Positions 24,402-31,921 of a DNA stretch of 39,599 bases are shown here, in pieces. A program made the position numbers and the translations under genes. The notes beneath the pieces are model-generated. The model made no database searches. It saw only the letters and a list, made by a program, of their open reading frames with translations, and was not told where the DNA came from. Source of the stretch: an uncultured Lachnospiraceae bacterium (lineage in GTDB: Bacteria; Bacillota; Clostridia; Lachnospirales; Lachnospiraceae). The first letter of the stretch is position 1. Every line of letters starts with the position of its first letter. Location of the stretch: assembly GCA_946558695.1 (NCBI GenBank), contig CAMNTQ010000030.1:1-39599 (forward strand), read 5' to 3'.

Positions 24402-25403
24402 ATGAATAACTGGACAGGGCCACGCCCATCAATGATTGATCTGGGGAAACGGTCAAAAGTCGCGCTTTTGGCAGGATGCGGCGGAGGAGGAGACATTATG
24501 AACACAATACCGGTCATGAATCTTCTTAAAAAACTTGGAGTAGAAAAATTTATTTTGGCGGACATTGGATGCAAATGGTGGGAATTCAACGGCGAGATGG
24601 CGCTTGGCGGTGAAGTTATTGATCTTGACTGGCTTCAGCCATCCGAAAGGCTGAGTGAAAATGTTGCGGTCATCAGCAAAGAAACAAAGGTTGTTGGCGG
24701 GCATGGAAAGGGAGAATACCTGCATGAATCTTTAATGAAAAATGTTCTTGAAGATACAGTGATTGCAACAATCAGTCTCCGCAAAGGAGTTCCTGGGGTT
24801 ATGCAGGGATTTAAAGATCTGATAACAGAATATGGAGCGGATTTATTCGTTACAGTGGATATCGGGGCAGATGCATTTTTCACGGGAACAGAAACACAGG
24901 TACAGTCTCCGCTGATTGATGCTATCTCTATCCTCTGTGCGTCCGAATTAGACATTCCGGGTGTATACGGTGTAAATGCAATCGGCGGTGATGCTGAGAT
25001 GCCTATGGAGCACGTTGTAAGAAATATTGGAATCGCAATGCAGAAAGGCGCATTTATCGGCGGGAATGGTCTTACGCAGGAAGATGTCAATACATATGGG
25101 GAAATTTTGAAATGGATTCCAGGCGAAGAAGTGGAAAAATGGCCATATGAAGCAGCACAGGGACATTTTGGGACATTTTACTGCAAACGTCTCTGGTCAG
25201 TAGAAATGACGCCTGCAGCGGCATTTACGTTTTTCTTCGACCCGGATGTTTTAAGAGAAGTAAATCCAATTATAAATGCTATTAAAGATACACAAACACT
25301 AGAGCAGGCAGAAGAAATCATTATGAAAAACTTCAGCCTGTTCCCGGAAACAAGACTTCCGATAATTATTACAGCACCTACAGCACCTCAGATTCCGGAT
25401 TAA
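24402..25403 (+). CDS. DUF1152 family protein
   Basis: A 333-residue protein with the glycine-rich N-terminal motif AGCGGGGDIMNTIPVMNLLK typical of DUF1152, followed by LADIGCKWWEF and FVTVDIGADAFF. Function of the family is not established; the glycine loop followed by Asp suggests nucleotide or phosphate binding. GGAGG lies upstream of the ATG and the gene sits between the iron alcohol dehydrogenase and the MFS carrier, so it probably catalyses or regulates a step of the same pathway. This is the least explained gene of the operon. Confidence 0.7.
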   Translation: MNNWTGPRPSMIDLGKRSKVALLAGCGGGGDIMNTIPVMNLLKKLGVEKFILADIGCKWWEFNGEMALGGEVIDLDWLQPSERLSENVAVISKETKVVGGHGKGEYLHESLMKNVLEDTVIATISLRKGVPGVMQGFKDLITEYGADLFVTVDIGADAFFTGTETQVQSPLIDAISILCASELDIPGVYGVNAIGGDAEMPMEHVVRNIGIAMQKGAFIGGNGLTQEDVNTYGEILKWIPGEEVEKWPYEAAQGHFGTFYCKRLWSVEMTPAAAFTFFFDPDVLREVNPIINAIKDTQTLEQAEEIIMKNFSLFPETRLPIIITAPTAPQIPD

Positions 25404-25447
25404 TACGCAGATTCATAAAGATATGATTAGTTAGAGGAGATAATAAA

Positions 25448-26689
25448 ATGGGACAGAAAAAGAGAGTATTTACAGGTGTAGTTATTATGCTCGTTATATT
25501 ATTTGGTTTATTGCGGATTGCTATTTTTACAGGGTATCACATGGTTAGTCCGTTTCTTCCTGAAATCGCAAGAAATCTGGACACAACCATAGTCGTTATC
25601 GGGCTTGCGCTTTCTATCAGATCAGCGATGGGCTTTCTGGGCCCTGTCTGGGGAAGCATTATCGATCTTTTCGGCAAGAAAAATGCATTGCTGATTGCGT
25701 TATTAGTATTTGCAGCAAGTTATACAGTAATTTATTTATTTCCAGGCCTTTTATGCTTTACCGTAGCATTACCGGTTTCATATGCTGCGACATTAACCTT
25801 TGACTCGGCAATGTATTCATACTTGAGTGAGATGATTCCATATGAAGGCCGCGGACGTATGACGGCAGTTCTCGAAGCCGCATATGCTCTTGGATTTATG
25901 ATTGGATCACCGGTAGCAGGCATACTTATGGAGAATTTCGGATGGGCGGTTCCATTCCTTTTAATGGCAGTTATTGCAGCGGTTTTTGCAGGAATTCTTG
26001 GCTTTGTACTTCCAAAAGAGGGCGAAGAGAGATTCGGTATCGATGCGTCCGTTACACAGGCAATGCAGGAGGAACATGCAGAGAGTGGATCCTATTTTTA
26101 TAGGCTTTCGCTTGTAATCAAGGATAGAAATGCATTGGCGGCGCTTCTTACCGGCTCGCTTCTTATGGGTGGTAATTGGTTCTGTCAGACGATGTACGGC
26201 GGCTGGCTTGAAGATAATTTTAGTCAGAGTTTATCAGAAATCGGATTTATTTCAGCAGCATTCGGTTTTGCAGTATTCGCAGGCTCGCTTCTATGTCTGA
26301 CGCTTACAGACAGGCTGGGAAAAGCGAGGGCTATGAAATGGGGGGCTATCGTTACTATTTGCAGCGGTATCCTGGCAGCATTCACAAATCAGAGCTCACT
26401 TATCGTCGGAAGTATCGGTCTTTTCTTTTACTTTGCATTTGTTGAATTTGCAACAGAAGCGTGTATTTCGCTTTGTACAGATGTAAGAGCAGAGATTCGG
26501 GGAACTGTAATCGGATCAAGTTTCGGTGCATTGGCAATCGGCAGTACTGTAGGAACAGGAGTATCGCCGATTCTCTACACAATGTATGGATACACGCCAT
26601 GTATCATCATCGGTACAGTTATTATTGCAGCGGCATTATTTATTATTGTCAGAATTCTTACTCCGGGATTTGCTGATAAAGAGGCTTAA
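25448..26689 (+). CDS. MFS transporter
   Basis: A 413-residue membrane protein with about 12 hydrophobic segments and the major-facilitator layout. The loop between segments 2 and 3 reads GPVWGSIIDLFGKKNALLIA, a variant of the GxxxDRxGRR motif, and the second-half equivalent is TDRLGKARAMKWG. A cytoplasmic middle loop contains QAMQEEHAESGS. As last gene of the catabolic operon it likely imports the substrate or exports a product by proton coupling. GAGGAGATAATAAA precedes the ATG. Confidence 0.9.
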   Translation: MGQKKRVFTGVVIMLVILFGLLRIAIFTGYHMVSPFLPEIARNLDTTIVVIGLALSIRSAMGFLGPVWGSIIDLFGKKNALLIALLVFAASYTVIYLFPGLLCFTVALPVSYAATLTFDSAMYSYLSEMIPYEGRGRMTAVLEAAYALGFMIGSPVAGILMENFGWAVPFLLMAVIAAVFAGILGFVLPKEGEERFGIDASVTQAMQEEHAESGSYFYRLSLVIKDRNALAALLTGSLLMGGNWFCQTMYGGWLEDNFSQSLSEIGFISAAFGFAVFAGSLLCLTLTDRLGKARAMKWGAIVTICSGILAAFTNQSSLIVGSIGLFFYFAFVEFATEACISLCTDVRAEIRGTVIGSSFGALAIGSTVGTGVSPILYTMYGYTPCIIIGTVIIAAALFIIVRILTPGFADKEA

Positions 26690-26716
26690 AATATAACTTT
26701 GGTATCCTGGGACTAC

Positions 26717-26744
26717 AGGGAATAGTCGTCGGGAGCTATTCCCT
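26717..26744 (+). terminator. stem-loop after the catabolic operon
   Basis: AGGGAATAG (26717-26725) and CTATTCCCT (26736-26744) form a perfect 9-bp stem with a 10-base loop, 28 bases after the MFS stop. There is no T-run, so termination strength is uncertain; it may instead protect the 3' end. Confidence 0.4.
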
Positions 26745-26764
26745 ATAGATATATAGTGCAATAG

Positions 26765-26794
26765 TTGACAGTAATAATTCATGGTTGCTATAAT
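26765..26794 (+). promoter_or_regulatory. near-consensus sigma-A promoter
   Basis: TTGACA (26765-26770) and TATAAT (26789-26794) are both perfect, separated by 18 bases. It lies 48 bases upstream of the gene at 26843 and should drive that gene and the ECF transporter genes behind it. Confidence 0.75.
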
Positions 26795-26842
26795 GGTGAC
26801 TATAAATATACTTATTAACAAAATGCACTGAGGAATATAAGG

Positions 26843-27832
26843 ATGAAAAAAGAAATAATAATAACGATTGATGAAGAACTTATTAAAGTTGCAGAAAGAT
26901 ATGAGGCTGAAACGGAAAAAAGTGTTTCGCATTTTTTCGAACATGCAGGTTATTTAATGCTTGCAAGATACAGCGTTGCACCAGAAGGCGGTCTTTCTTT
27001 TGTAAAAGGGAAAGCATCTGTGCAGGAAGATGTATGGGCTGCTGAGAGTCAGAAGGTACCGGAAGAACAGGAAGCCTGTATCTTACGCAAGAAACCTATG
27101 TCCAGCAAGCAGATTGTACAGGCATTTGCGGAATATCTTCATGAATATCTGGAGGGAGTCACAGATGAATATCAGTGGAAGTATGAAGTGAATCCAGAAA
27201 GTTACGTGGATTGGATGAATCCCAAACTATATTCCGGGGAAACAGATGCCGAATGCAACGAATTTCTGGAATGCTGTGGAGCAGCGCTTAACAGGGGTAT
27301 TGACGAAGGCAACAGTCAGCTGGTCTTTGAGGCAATCAGATTATGTATGGACTGGGTTGGGGCATTTTACGACTTCAGACGCGGTCCGCAAAAAGGAAAT
27401 GAAACTGTAGTGAAGGAAATTCTGGAAAACGGAACTCTTGTAGAGTTCATACAAAGGAACAGGGAACATATTTTGGCGGGTAATATCGAGTCATTGGATT
27501 ATTATACTTCGGGATGGGCAATCGTATGGTACATACTGGCGCCTGACCGGATGGTAATCCTTGGATCAAGAGAAGTGTACGGCCTTAATAAGATACTTGT
27601 AGAATTTGCAGAAAAATATAATATTGAAAAATTACCAAGAGAAATTAACTTTGGACAGTTGGTTTATCGGGAAAACAGAAGATTTATAGAGGGAATAAAA
27701 TATGTCTATACTCCTAAAGGAAAGCTTAAGATGTATAAAAAAATACTGAAAGTATTGAATAGCGTAAAGGATATGGGAGGATATACCTGTTGTCATGAGA
27801 TAGACAGAAAACTGTTTATGATTGGACAATAA
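26843..27832 (+). CDS. possible ribbon-helix-helix protein with unknown C-terminal domain
   Basis: A 329-residue protein I do not recognise as a whole. The first 40 residues (KKEIIITIDEELIKVAERYE, then TEKSVSHFFEHAGYLMLARY) look like a ribbon-helix-helix DNA-binding unit: one strand of alternating hydrophobics followed by two helices. The rest (residues about 90-329) is mixed alpha/beta with YTSGWAIVWYILAPDRMVIL and three Cys near the end (GGYTCCHEID). No enzyme motif is evident. It is preceded by a strong promoter and GAGGAATATAAGG and lies between the catabolic operon and the ECF genes, an ideal spot for a regulator of one or both. Function is inference. Confidence 0.55.
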   Translation: MKKEIIITIDEELIKVAERYEAETEKSVSHFFEHAGYLMLARYSVAPEGGLSFVKGKASVQEDVWAAESQKVPEEQEACILRKKPMSSKQIVQAFAEYLHEYLEGVTDEYQWKYEVNPESYVDWMNPKLYSGETDAECNEFLECCGAALNRGIDEGNSQLVFEAIRLCMDWVGAFYDFRRGPQKGNETVVKEILENGTLVEFIQRNREHILAGNIESLDYYTSGWAIVWYILAPDRMVILGSREVYGLNKILVEFAEKYNIEKLPREINFGQLVYRENRRFIEGIKYVYTPKGKLKMYKKILKVLNSVKDMGGYTCCHEIDRKLFMIGQ

Positions 27833-27881
27833 ATGAACGATTTTATTCCGAACGGGTGAAATGTCACTGGAGGAGGTTACT

Positions 27882-28514
27882 GTGAAAGAAAAGAAATCCA
27901 ATTCCATTATAGTAATATCATTGATACCTGTCTGTCTGGCAGTAAATGTTGTTGGCGGGAATCTGGCATCTGCCTTGAAAATCCCACTTTATGCAGATAG
28001 TATAGGAACGATTCTTGCAGGAATGTTATGTGGTCCTGCAATCGGACTTTTAACAGGAGCGTTAACAGGTGTCGTGTCTGGAATTTTTTCTCCGATCATG
28101 CTTGCCTATATTCCTGTAACCGGAATTTATGGGCTTGCGGCAGGAGTTTTGAGTAAGAAGAAAATGATGGTTAAGATACCAAAGCTTGTGGTCAGCGGAA
28201 TTATCATAGCCTTATTGGGAGTGGCTTTGGCATCACCGATTATTGCGCTGGTATTCGGCGGGATCACAGAAACAGGTCAGGCGGTGATTATTGCGGTACT
28301 CCGTGCAGCAGGATTCGGATTGCTTCCGGCAACACTGATATCATCTTTCTGCACGGAGTTTTTAGATAAGTTGCTTGCATGTTTTATCTGCTATGTCATT
28401 GTGAAAGGAATGTCTGACAGATATTTAAGCAAATTTCAGTTAGGGGAATTATATATGAAAAGGAAAAAACTGCAGATAGATTTTGATGACGATGACGAAG
28501 AGGAACTGCAGTAA
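27882..28514 (+). CDS. ECF transporter substrate-binding (S) component
   Basis: A 210-residue integral membrane protein with about six hydrophobic segments, matching the S-component family of energy-coupling factor transporters: NVVGGNLASALKIPLYADSI, ILAGMLCGPAIGLLTGALTG, then PVTGIYGLAAGVL. It determines what the transporter takes up, but the substrate cannot be read. The GTG at 27882 is chosen as start because GGAGGAGG lies five bases before it; an ATG at 27861 has no such site. The C-terminal tail is strikingly acidic (FDDDDEEELQ). The T gene follows 30 bases later. Confidence 0.82.
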   Translation: MKEKKSNSIIVISLIPVCLAVNVVGGNLASALKIPLYADSIGTILAGMLCGPAIGLLTGALTGVVSGIFSPIMLAYIPVTGIYGLAAGVLSKKKMMVKIPKLVVSGIIIALLGVALASPIIALVFGGITETGQAVIIAVLRAAGFGLLPATLISSFCTEFLDKLLACFICYVIVKGMSDRYLSKFQLGELYMKRKKLQIDFDDDDEEELQ

Positions 28515-28544
28515 GCGATCTGTATAAATTGGGGAGAAAATAGA

Positions 28545-29324
28545 ATGGATAGACAGAGTGTAGAAGAAAAATTAAAAAGGCAAGGCGGTGTCATAGAAAA
28601 CTTTTGCCCATTCACAAAATTGATGTTGGTGGTGTGTACTGCTGTTTTGTCGATTTTATTTGGCAGTCTGATATATATTGCGATCATCAGTGCGGTATAC
28701 ATAATATTGTCATTGGCTGCGCATGTTTCTCGTGATTTTTTGAAGTCATATTTCAGACTATTCATATTTTTTGGGTTGATGCTTATTTTAATGAATTCAT
28801 TTTTTCAAAGCAATGAGTCAGAAGTACTCTTCTCGATGGGAAAGGTATCAATATATGAGGAAGGCTTTTACCGAGGATGCAGGATGTCTTCAATCATTCT
28901 CAGTGTTGCGGGAGGTCTGTTGTTTTTTACGGAAACGACGCCGATCCAGGATCTTATGGTCATGTTAGGCAATATTGGATTGTCCTCTGATATAGTTTAT
29001 GTCGTTGTTGCAACATTTCAGTCCATTACAGAATTATCCGGGAGGATGGAACAGATTCTTGACGCACAGCGTTCGCGGGGAATTGAAACAGATGGAAATT
29101 TGATCGTCAGAGCAAAAGCTGTCTTGCCAATGCTGATAACTTTGCTGCTTAGTTCGATGGTAAGTGCGGAAGAAAAAGCAATTGCACTAGAAGCGAGATG
29201 CTTCAACTGTCAAGGTACGAGGACAGCGCTGCGTGTATATAAGACGACTGCAGCGGACATTATAGCTATGATAGTTCTGGCACTTATTACAGGTGGTATT
29301 GTTGTCGCCGGATTCATATTATAG
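28545..29324 (+). CDS. ecfT: ECF transporter transmembrane (T) component
   Basis: A 259-residue membrane protein of the EcfT/CbiQ family, which scaffolds the S component and couples it to the two ATPases. Hydrophobic segments cover roughly residues 24-60, 65-90, 110-130 and 240-258. The coupling-helix motif expected as A-R-G appears twice in altered form: DAQRSRGIETDG near residue 178 and ALEARCFNCQGTRTAL near residue 215. The ATG follows GGGGAGAAAATAGA. It lies between S and the first ATPase, the normal order. Confidence 0.85.
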   Translation: MDRQSVEEKLKRQGGVIENFCPFTKLMLVVCTAVLSILFGSLIYIAIISAVYIILSLAAHVSRDFLKSYFRLFIFFGLMLILMNSFFQSNESEVLFSMGKVSIYEEGFYRGCRMSSIILSVAGGLLFFTETTPIQDLMVMLGNIGLSSDIVYVVVATFQSITELSGRMEQILDAQRSRGIETDGNLIVRAKAVLPMLITLLLSSMVSAEEKAIALEARCFNCQGTRTALRVYKTTAADIIAMIVLALITGGIVVAGFIL

Positions 29325-29336
29325 GGAGGCTTGCAT

Positions 29337-30218
29337 ATGGAAGTTATTAGAATGAATAATCTATCATACCGATATCCGACAACAGAGGAATACTGTTTGA
29401 AAAATGTATCCTTTTCTATTCAGGAAGGTGAATTGTGTGCAATTGCCGGCTCAAATGGATGTGGAAAGACAACCATCGGTAACATTATACGCGGACTTAT
29501 CCCGTCGTTCCATGGCGGTGAGATAGAAGGAACACTGGAGATATTTGGGAAAAGCAGTAAGGAAATCAGTGCAGACGAGAAAGCAAAAAGAATAGGATTT
29601 GTTTTTCAGAATCCCTTTACACAGAACAGCGGAATAAAAGAAACGGTTTTTGAAGAAATAGCATTTGGATTGGAAAATATAGGCGTTGGACGTGAAGAAA
29701 TTATTACCAGAGTAATGGATATTATAGAAATGCTTAAAATTGAAAGCTTTATGTACAAGCATCCATTGGAGCTGTCTGGCGGTTATCGGCAGAGAGTCGC
29801 TCTGGCATCCATTATTGTACAGAATCCAGAGATCATGGTAATAGATGAACCGACATCCCAGCTTGATCCTAAGGGCACGGAGGAAGTATTTGAAATCATT
29901 AAATTGTTGAACCGACAGAAAAAAACGATTGTTTTAGTGGAACACAAGATGGAGTTAGTGGCTGAATATGCAGACCACATCATCTATCTGAATGAAGGGA
30001 CCGTATTGTTGGATGGAACAGCAGAAGATGTCTTGGCAAACGAAATTCTCTATAAAAAGAATCTTGAGATGCCGCAAGTTGCAAGACTCGGATTTCAGGC
30101 TAGAGAAAAGGGGCTGATGATTGAAAAAGTTCCGATAACAATGGACGGAGCGGTGAAAATATTTGCAAAATATGGAAAATGTGTGAAAGACGGAGGTGGC
30201 AGTCATGGAGAATCTTGA
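29337..30218 (+). CDS. ecfA1: ECF transporter ATPase 1
   Basis: A 293-residue ABC ATPase with all standard motifs: Walker A GSNGCGKTT, Q-loop FQNPFTQNS, signature LSGGYRQRV, Walker B IMVIDEPTSQLDP and the switch His in VEHKM. It energises uptake through the T component. The ATG at 29337 is chosen over a TTG six bases upstream because GGGAGG lies seven bases before it. It overlaps the second ATPase gene by 14 bases. Confidence 0.92.
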   Translation: MEVIRMNNLSYRYPTTEEYCLKNVSFSIQEGELCAIAGSNGCGKTTIGNIIRGLIPSFHGGEIEGTLEIFGKSSKEISADEKAKRIGFVFQNPFTQNSGIKETVFEEIAFGLENIGVGREEIITRVMDIIEMLKIESFMYKHPLELSGGYRQRVALASIIVQNPEIMVIDEPTSQLDPKGTEEVFEIIKLLNRQKKTIVLVEHKMELVAEYADHIIYLNEGTVLLDGTAEDVLANEILYKKNLEMPQVARLGFQAREKGLMIEKVPITMDGAVKIFAKYGKCVKDGGGSHGES

Positions 30219-31020
30219 GATGAGAGATGTAAGTTTTACATATCCCGGCGGTTATCTCGCTGTTGAAAATATAAATTTTTTTGCAGAGGGGGGAGAAAAA
30301 ATCGCTTTTGTCGGCGAAAACGGAGCAGGCAAGTCAACGACTGCGAAGTTGATAAATGGTCTTCTTAAGCCGACGAAAGGCGAAATATTGATAGATGGAG
30401 TTTCTACAAAGGGAAAAACAACCGCAGCAATAGCAAGGAATGTTGCTTATGTGTTTCAGAATCCAGACGACCAGATTTTCCGTCAGGATGTGTTTAGTGA
30501 AATTATTTATACGCCAAAGTATTTTAAAGTGAATGAGGATGATATTCGGAAGAGGGTAAAAAAGGCGGTGAAAATGACCGGACTTAAGACATACATCAAT
30601 GAGAATCCATATAATCTCTCTTATGCACATCGAAAATTAGTTACCATAGCCGCAGCAATAGCCGCAGATCCGGACATATTTATATTGGATGAGCCAACGG
30701 CCTGTCAGGACAGACGAGGTATCCAGCTTTTGTCAAAGATTATCGATAGATTGGCATCGGAAGGAAAACTTGTGATTACGATTACGCACGATATGGATTT
30801 TGTTGCAGAAAATTTTGACAGAACCGTATGTATGGCAAAAAAACATATTCTTATGGACGACGAGACATCTAAAATAATTACGAATGATGCTGTCATGGAA
30901 AAAGCATCATTAAAGAGGACGCAAGTGTCCCTGTTGGCTTCGGAGATGGGATATGATGGAATTATTACAAGTGAAGATTTCCTCGATACAATTATGGGAA
31001 GTAGGAAATGTCCCGTATAA
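30205..31020 (+). CDS. ecfA2: ECF transporter ATPase 2 with atypical signature
   Basis: A 271-residue ABC ATPase that should pair with ATPase 1. Walker A GENGAGKSTT, Q-loop FQNPDDQIF, Walker B IFILDEPTACQD and the switch His in ITHDMD are all present. The signature LSGGQ is replaced by LSYAHRKL, so one of the two composite ATP sites is probably degenerate. ATG 30205 follows GGAGG by eight bases. The last few codons and the stop lie in a 40-bp stretch resembling the interrupted host gene, so the natural C-terminus may have been trimmed when the element's right end formed. Confidence 0.88.
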   Translation: MENLEMRDVSFTYPGGYLAVENINFFAEGGEKIAFVGENGAGKSTTAKLINGLLKPTKGEILIDGVSTKGKTTAAIARNVAYVFQNPDDQIFRQDVFSEIIYTPKYFKVNEDDIRKRVKKAVKMTGLKTYINENPYNLSYAHRKLVTIAAAIAADPDIFILDEPTACQDRRGIQLLSKIIDRLASEGKLVITITHDMDFVAENFDRTVCMAKKHILMDDETSKIITNDAVMEKASLKRTQVSLLASEMGYDGIITSEDFLDTIMGSRKCPV

Positions 31021-31043
31021 TGTACGTGCAGAGATGACAAACA
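31004..31043. repeat. captured fragment resembling the target gene
   Basis: These 40 bases match 31353-31392, inside the 5' half of the interrupted host gene, with five mismatches (35 of 40 identical, same orientation). On the minus strand it would read FVISARTLYGTF against FVIPAHTLYGTYP in the host gene. It is therefore a diverged scrap of a homologue of the integration target, lying just inside the right end of the element and supplying the stop codon of ecfA2. Confidence 0.75.
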
Positions 31044-31062
31044 ATTTATTATGATGTTCCGG

Positions 31063-31104
31063 CAGTCCTGAATCAGACTATACGAAGTGACCACTCCGTA
31101 TAAA
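31063..31104. other. attR, right recombination site
   Basis: On the plus strand: element arm CAGTCC (31063-31068), one base, GAATCAG (31070-31076), five bases, ACGAAGTG (31082-31089); central AC (31090-31091); host arm CACTCCGTATAAA (31092-31104). The element arm matches the reverse complement of the attL element arm at 21 of 27 positions. Confidence 0.85.
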
Positions 31105-31771
31105 CCCTGTTCAAGGTAAAGGACATGATTGCCAGTACATTTGCACGTATCGTATTGGCGGGCCATGTTGCATAGATTTCACTGGAGGCTACATTTTTAA
31201 TGTAGTCTTTATATTTTACATAGTAATCTTTGGCAGTGGAATCTCTGGGGCTTCCGTCGTGAACGACGATATATTCCGGCACGACAACCCGGCTCAATAC
31301 GATTTCACCCGTCTCTGTGACAGGCTTTATCTCGTCTTCTGGTATTTTTGCAGGATATGTTCCGTATAATGTATGTGCAGGGATGACAAATACTTCCTCC
31401 GTCGATTCGTCGGTTGTGATCGGGCGCATCTGTATATTTTGAAGAGCCTTGATCGTGGGCAGAATCTCTGCACCGGCAATGCTGACGGGTTCGTAGCCGG
31501 GGGCGGTTACGTCTATGGTATATTCTGCATACGGCTGAATTTCGTTTTCAGGGTTCAGGCTGTATTCCAGAGGCGGCGCTTCAAGGTCGATGGTTTCCGT
31601 CTGCCCGGAGGAATCTGTCGTAAGCTGTTCGAGCTGGCTGTCAGGTACACCGGTGTAGGAAATGCTGACTGTTGCGTCTTCAATCGGAAGAGAGGAGATT
31701 TCAGATGTCAGATTAACTTGAAGCTGCCCCTTATCCGGAGTGTCTGTAGTGGAAGAATTAGGTGTAGGCAT
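31090..31771 (-). pseudogene. 5' half of interrupted SpoIID-like/peptidoglycan-binding gene
   Basis: ATG at 31771 (GAGG eight bases upstream) begins a frame reading PTPNSSTTDTPDKGQLQVNL with no signal peptide. A carboxypeptidase-regulatory-like beta domain follows (IEDATVSISYTGVPDSQLEQ, then YTIDVTAPGYEPVSI). Next is a SpoIID-like segment (YIKNVASSEIYATWPANTIR, then VLAIMSFTLNRVYTEW) cut at the crossover. Beyond it the frame enters the element and stops after SLRIV at 31073. Joined to the 3' half at 14800-15389 it continues as TEW-YRNKGYDF. SpoIID is a sporulation lytic transglycosylase; the resemblance here is partial, so a spore or cell-wall role is inferred. Confidence 0.85.
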
Positions 31772-31860
31772 AAAACAAACCTCGAAAAAGACTATATCAG
31801 TATCAGAATATTCTAAAAGGAAGAAGATGTGCGTAAACATAAGGATAAAGGTTTTTAGGA

Positions 31861-31889
31861 TTGCTATTTCAGCAGTATATCCGTATAAT
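31861..31889 (+). promoter_or_regulatory. sigma-A-type promoter for transglutaminase-like gene
   Basis: TTGCTA (31861-31866), 17 bases and TATAAT (31884-31889) lie 33 bases before the ATG at 31922. The interval to the divergent host gene start (31771) holds nothing else I can name. Confidence 0.6.
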
Positions 31890-31921
31890 AAAGGGGAATA
31901 TTTTGTCGAAAGGAAGCGAAT

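Larger units (their letters stand above)
15384..31095. mobile_element. 15.7-kb integrative element with serine recombinase and metabolic cargo
   Basis: Both borders carry ACCACT (15384-15389 and 31090-31095). Outside them lie the two halves of one gene that rejoin in frame when one copy and the interior are removed. Inside, the terminal sequences are mirror images: CAGTCC-n-GAATCAG-n5-ACGAAGTG at the right end and its reverse complement at the left. A large serine recombinase gene sits at the left border. No relaxase, coupling protein, capsid or replication gene is visible, so it should move by site-specific recombination and rely on other elements or natural DNA uptake for transfer. Cargo is a carbohydrate-type catabolic operon and an ECF transporter. 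Length between crossover points is 15,706 bp. Confidence 0.9.

Noticed and set aside
30705-31166. Minus-strand open frame of 153 codons across the right end of the element
   Set aside because: It is antisense to ecfA2 and has no ribosome site. It matters only as the frame into which the recombinase would read in a circular form.
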